A stretch of 64,000 nucleotides of DNA from contig CP070829.1 in NCBI GenBank assembly GCA_020344755.1, positions 62,001 to 126,000 of the forward strand. The letters are read 5' to 3'. This DNA is from Gemmatimonadales bacterium. Its GTDB lineage: Bacteria; Gemmatimonadota; Gemmatimonadetes; Longimicrobiales; Gaopeijiaceae. Within the stretch, counting starts at the first letter, position 1; every line of letters begins with the position of its first letter. This document shows positions 62,735 through 64,000 of the stretch, one piece after another. The position numbers were made by a program, and so were the translations under genes. Below the pieces are notes generated by a model. It had not been told where the DNA came from and did no database searches. It saw only the letters and a program-made list of their open reading frames with translations.

Positions 62735-64000
62735 TCACCCCAGCGCCCGCGCCACGGCCCGGGTCCGCGCCTCCGCCTCGGCGGCGTACGCCTCGAAACG
62801 GGGGTGGCCCCGCAGCGAGTCGAAGAAGGGGCAGAGCTCGCGGATGTAGAGGGCCGGGTGGAAGGAGGCCACCGAGTGTTCCAGGAGGTCCAGCGCCCGG
62901 TCGTGGGCGCCGGCCAGGGCGTAGACCTCCGCCAGGTGGAACTCGTGGTGGCTGTCCAGGGGCGGCGTGCCCTCCACGTGAGCCAGGGCATCCTCGGGGC
63001 GCCCTTCCAGCGCCGCCACCATCCCCGCCAGTTGCCCGGTGTAGATCATGGTGGGCGCCGTGTCCTGGAGAATCCGCACGTGCCGGGCGGCGGCCTCCGT
63101 CTGTCCCAGTAGCAGCTGGGTGTACGCGACGGTCCAGCGGGCCATGGTGTGGCCCGGGTCCAGCTCCATGGCCCGGTGACCGCTGGACAGGGCCTCGGCG
63201 TACTTCCCCACGAACCACCGCACCGCGGTGTTGGACATCCAGGTCATGGACGACAGCGGGTCGCACACCACCATGCGGGCCGCCGTCTCCAGCGACTTCT
63301 CGCTCTGCCCCGCCCCCGAGTAGTACACGGAGAGGAAGAAGAGACGATCCACGTCGTTCGGGTCCCGCTCCAGCGACGCCTCGAGGTGCTGGATGGCCTT
63401 CAGGATGTCCCCACGCTCATTACCCACGAACCCCAGGATCCCGTGCGCGGCGGCGTAGGCGCCCTCCGGGGCCTCCTCCAGGAGGGCGCGGGCCGTGGCC
63501 TCCGCCCGGTCCAGCCCCGAATGATCCGGGGCCAGGCCCGCGCGCACTCTCTCCACCTCCGCCACTGCCTCCAGCGCTCGAAGGGGGATGGTATCGCCCT
63601 CGATCTCCCGGGCCCGAGCCAACAGCGCCAGGCCACGTTCGATCCCGGGGCCGTAGCGGCGGAGCTCCTGCTTGGCCTGCAGGTACAGCTCATACGCTTT
63701 GACGTTCTCGATGGGGCGGGCGGCCAGCTGCCGGTCCTCGTCGGAGGTCAGGGTCACGTTCAGCGCCGCCACGATCTCCCGGGCGACCCGCTCCTGGACC
63801 TCGAAGACGTCCTCCATGGTCCCGTTGAAGCGCTCGCTCCAGACCGGCTCGTCTGCGGCGGCGTCCACCAGCTGGGCCGTGATGCGGAGCCGGTCTCCCG
63901 CCTTTCGCACTCCGCCCTCCACCACGTAGCGCACCCCCAGCTCCCGCCCGATGGTGCGGACGTCCTTGTCGGTGCCCTTCAGCCGCATGGCGGAGGTGCG
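62735..64000 (-). CDS. TPR protein with FlgO/TolB-N-like domain, C-terminal part
   Basis: The frame is open to the window edge (the last codons read RTSAMRLKGTDKDVRTIG), so the 5' part is missing and the Met at 63988 is internal. The visible part begins with the FlgO/TolB-N-like stretch VRTIGRELGVRYVVEGGVRK, ITAQLVDAAADEPVWSERF and VFEVQERVAREIVAAL. TPR units follow: YELYLQAKQELRRYGPG and later pairs up to FEAYAAEAEARTRAVA. The layout is typical of CadC-type, kinase-linked or cyclase-linked regulators whose DNA-binding or kinase domain would lie outside. A signalling role is inferred. Confidence 0.82.
   Translation of the reverse strand, partial: RTSAMRLKGTDKDVRTIGRELGVRYVVEGGVRKAGDRLRITAQLVDAAADEPVWSERFNGTMEDVFEVQERVAREIVAALNVTLTSDEDRQLAARPIENVKAYELYLQAKQELRRYGPGIERGLALLARAREIEGDTIPLRALEAVAEVERVRAGLAPDHSGLDRAEATARALLEEAPEGAYAAAHGILGFVGNERGDILKAIQHLEASLERDPNDVDRLFFLSVYYSGAGQSEKSLETAARMVVCDPLSSMTWMSNTAVRWFVGKYAEALSSGHRAMELDPGHTMARWTVAYTQLLLGQTEAAARHVRILQDTAPTMIYTGQLAGMVAALEGRPEDALAHVEGTPPLDSHHEFHLAEVYALAGAHDRALDLLEHSVASFHPALYIRELCPFFDSLRGHPRFEAYAAEAEARTRAVARALG

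Noticed and set aside
1-64000. CRISPR arrays, insertion sequences with intact transposase, riboswitches, rRNA
   Set aside because: None were seen. There is no regular spaced repeat array, no transposase frame and no conserved riboswitch core.

Overview
The window is G+C-rich DNA, densely packed with genes. Many neighbours overlap by 4 bases (ATGA or GTGA). The gene content includes secreted beta-propeller and BNR-repeat proteins, a DUF5916 barrel protein, LVIVD and DUF305 proteins, a secreted imidazolonepropionase-like amidohydrolase, TPR proteins of the kinase/cyclase-regulator type, and an aerobic TCA set with two kinds of citrate synthase. This mix best fits an aerobic member of the Gemmatimonadota. 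The assignment is inferred from gene content only; there is no rRNA or other phylogenetic marker here.

Layout. (1) 1-4.5 kb: the 3' end of a TPR gene, then a multicopper oxidase, an internally duplicated di-haem cytochrome c and a small DUF4440-like secreted protein. (2) 4.5-8.1 kb, minus strand: archease, the RNA ligase RtcB and the PHP-containing DNA polymerase PolX in one tight run. (3) 8.5-14.1 kb: a DUF4174 protein and a beta-oxidation-type set (two enoyl-CoA hydratases, 3-hydroxyacyl-CoA dehydrogenase, thiolase, aldehyde dehydrogenase). A strong terminator separates the first hydratase from the rest. (4) 14.3-23.3 kb: an orphan lipoprotein-like gene, aconitase AcnA, an ECF sigma / anti-sigma / lipoprotein operon, and an LVIVD/DUF305 pair. 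(5) 23.4-26.7 kb: tRNA-Leu(CAA) with a good promoter and a bidirectional terminator, then a decayed tyrosine integrase, a DUF5916 protein and a DinB-like protein. (6) 26.7-39.2 kb: GH29 alpha-L-fucosidase, a DUF502 membrane protein, a bacterial-type citrate synthase, an MBL-fold hydrolase, an M1 peptidase, a PEP synthase, a chalcone-isomerase-like protein, a VOC protein and a second, mitochondrial-type citrate synthase.

(7) 39.3-47.3 kb: error-prone polymerase DnaE2 (ImuC), a divergent DUF4399 lipoprotein, and a coupled operon of a GNAT-C39 peptidase fusion, a RimK-type ATP-grasp ligase and a cation antiporter. (8) 47.5-53.3 kb: five closely packed genes (amidohydrolase, FmdA-like amidase, M24 metallopeptidase, creatininase-family enzyme, beta-propeller lipoprotein), the last four joined by ATGA overlaps. 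(9) 53.4-56.1 kb: imuB, a DUF6504 gene and recX on the minus strand. (10) 56.2-64 kb: a small coiled-coil protein, a large BNR-repeat protein, a probable cis-3-hydroxyproline dehydratase, an isocitrate/isopropylmalate-type dehydrogenase and a TPR gene running off the end.

The strongest system-level signal is a damage-tolerance regulon. The upstream regions of dnaE2 and imuB, 13 kb apart, share an A+T-rich operator made of ACCGAA half-sites in direct repeat with an 11-bp period. imuB lies in a run with DUF6504 and recX, so an imuB/dnaE2/recX SOS-type circuit with its own operator is likely. Two other clusters deserve a second look: the GNAT-C39/ATP-grasp/antiporter operon (a candidate peptide or amide-ligation pathway) and the five-gene amide-hydrolase cluster.
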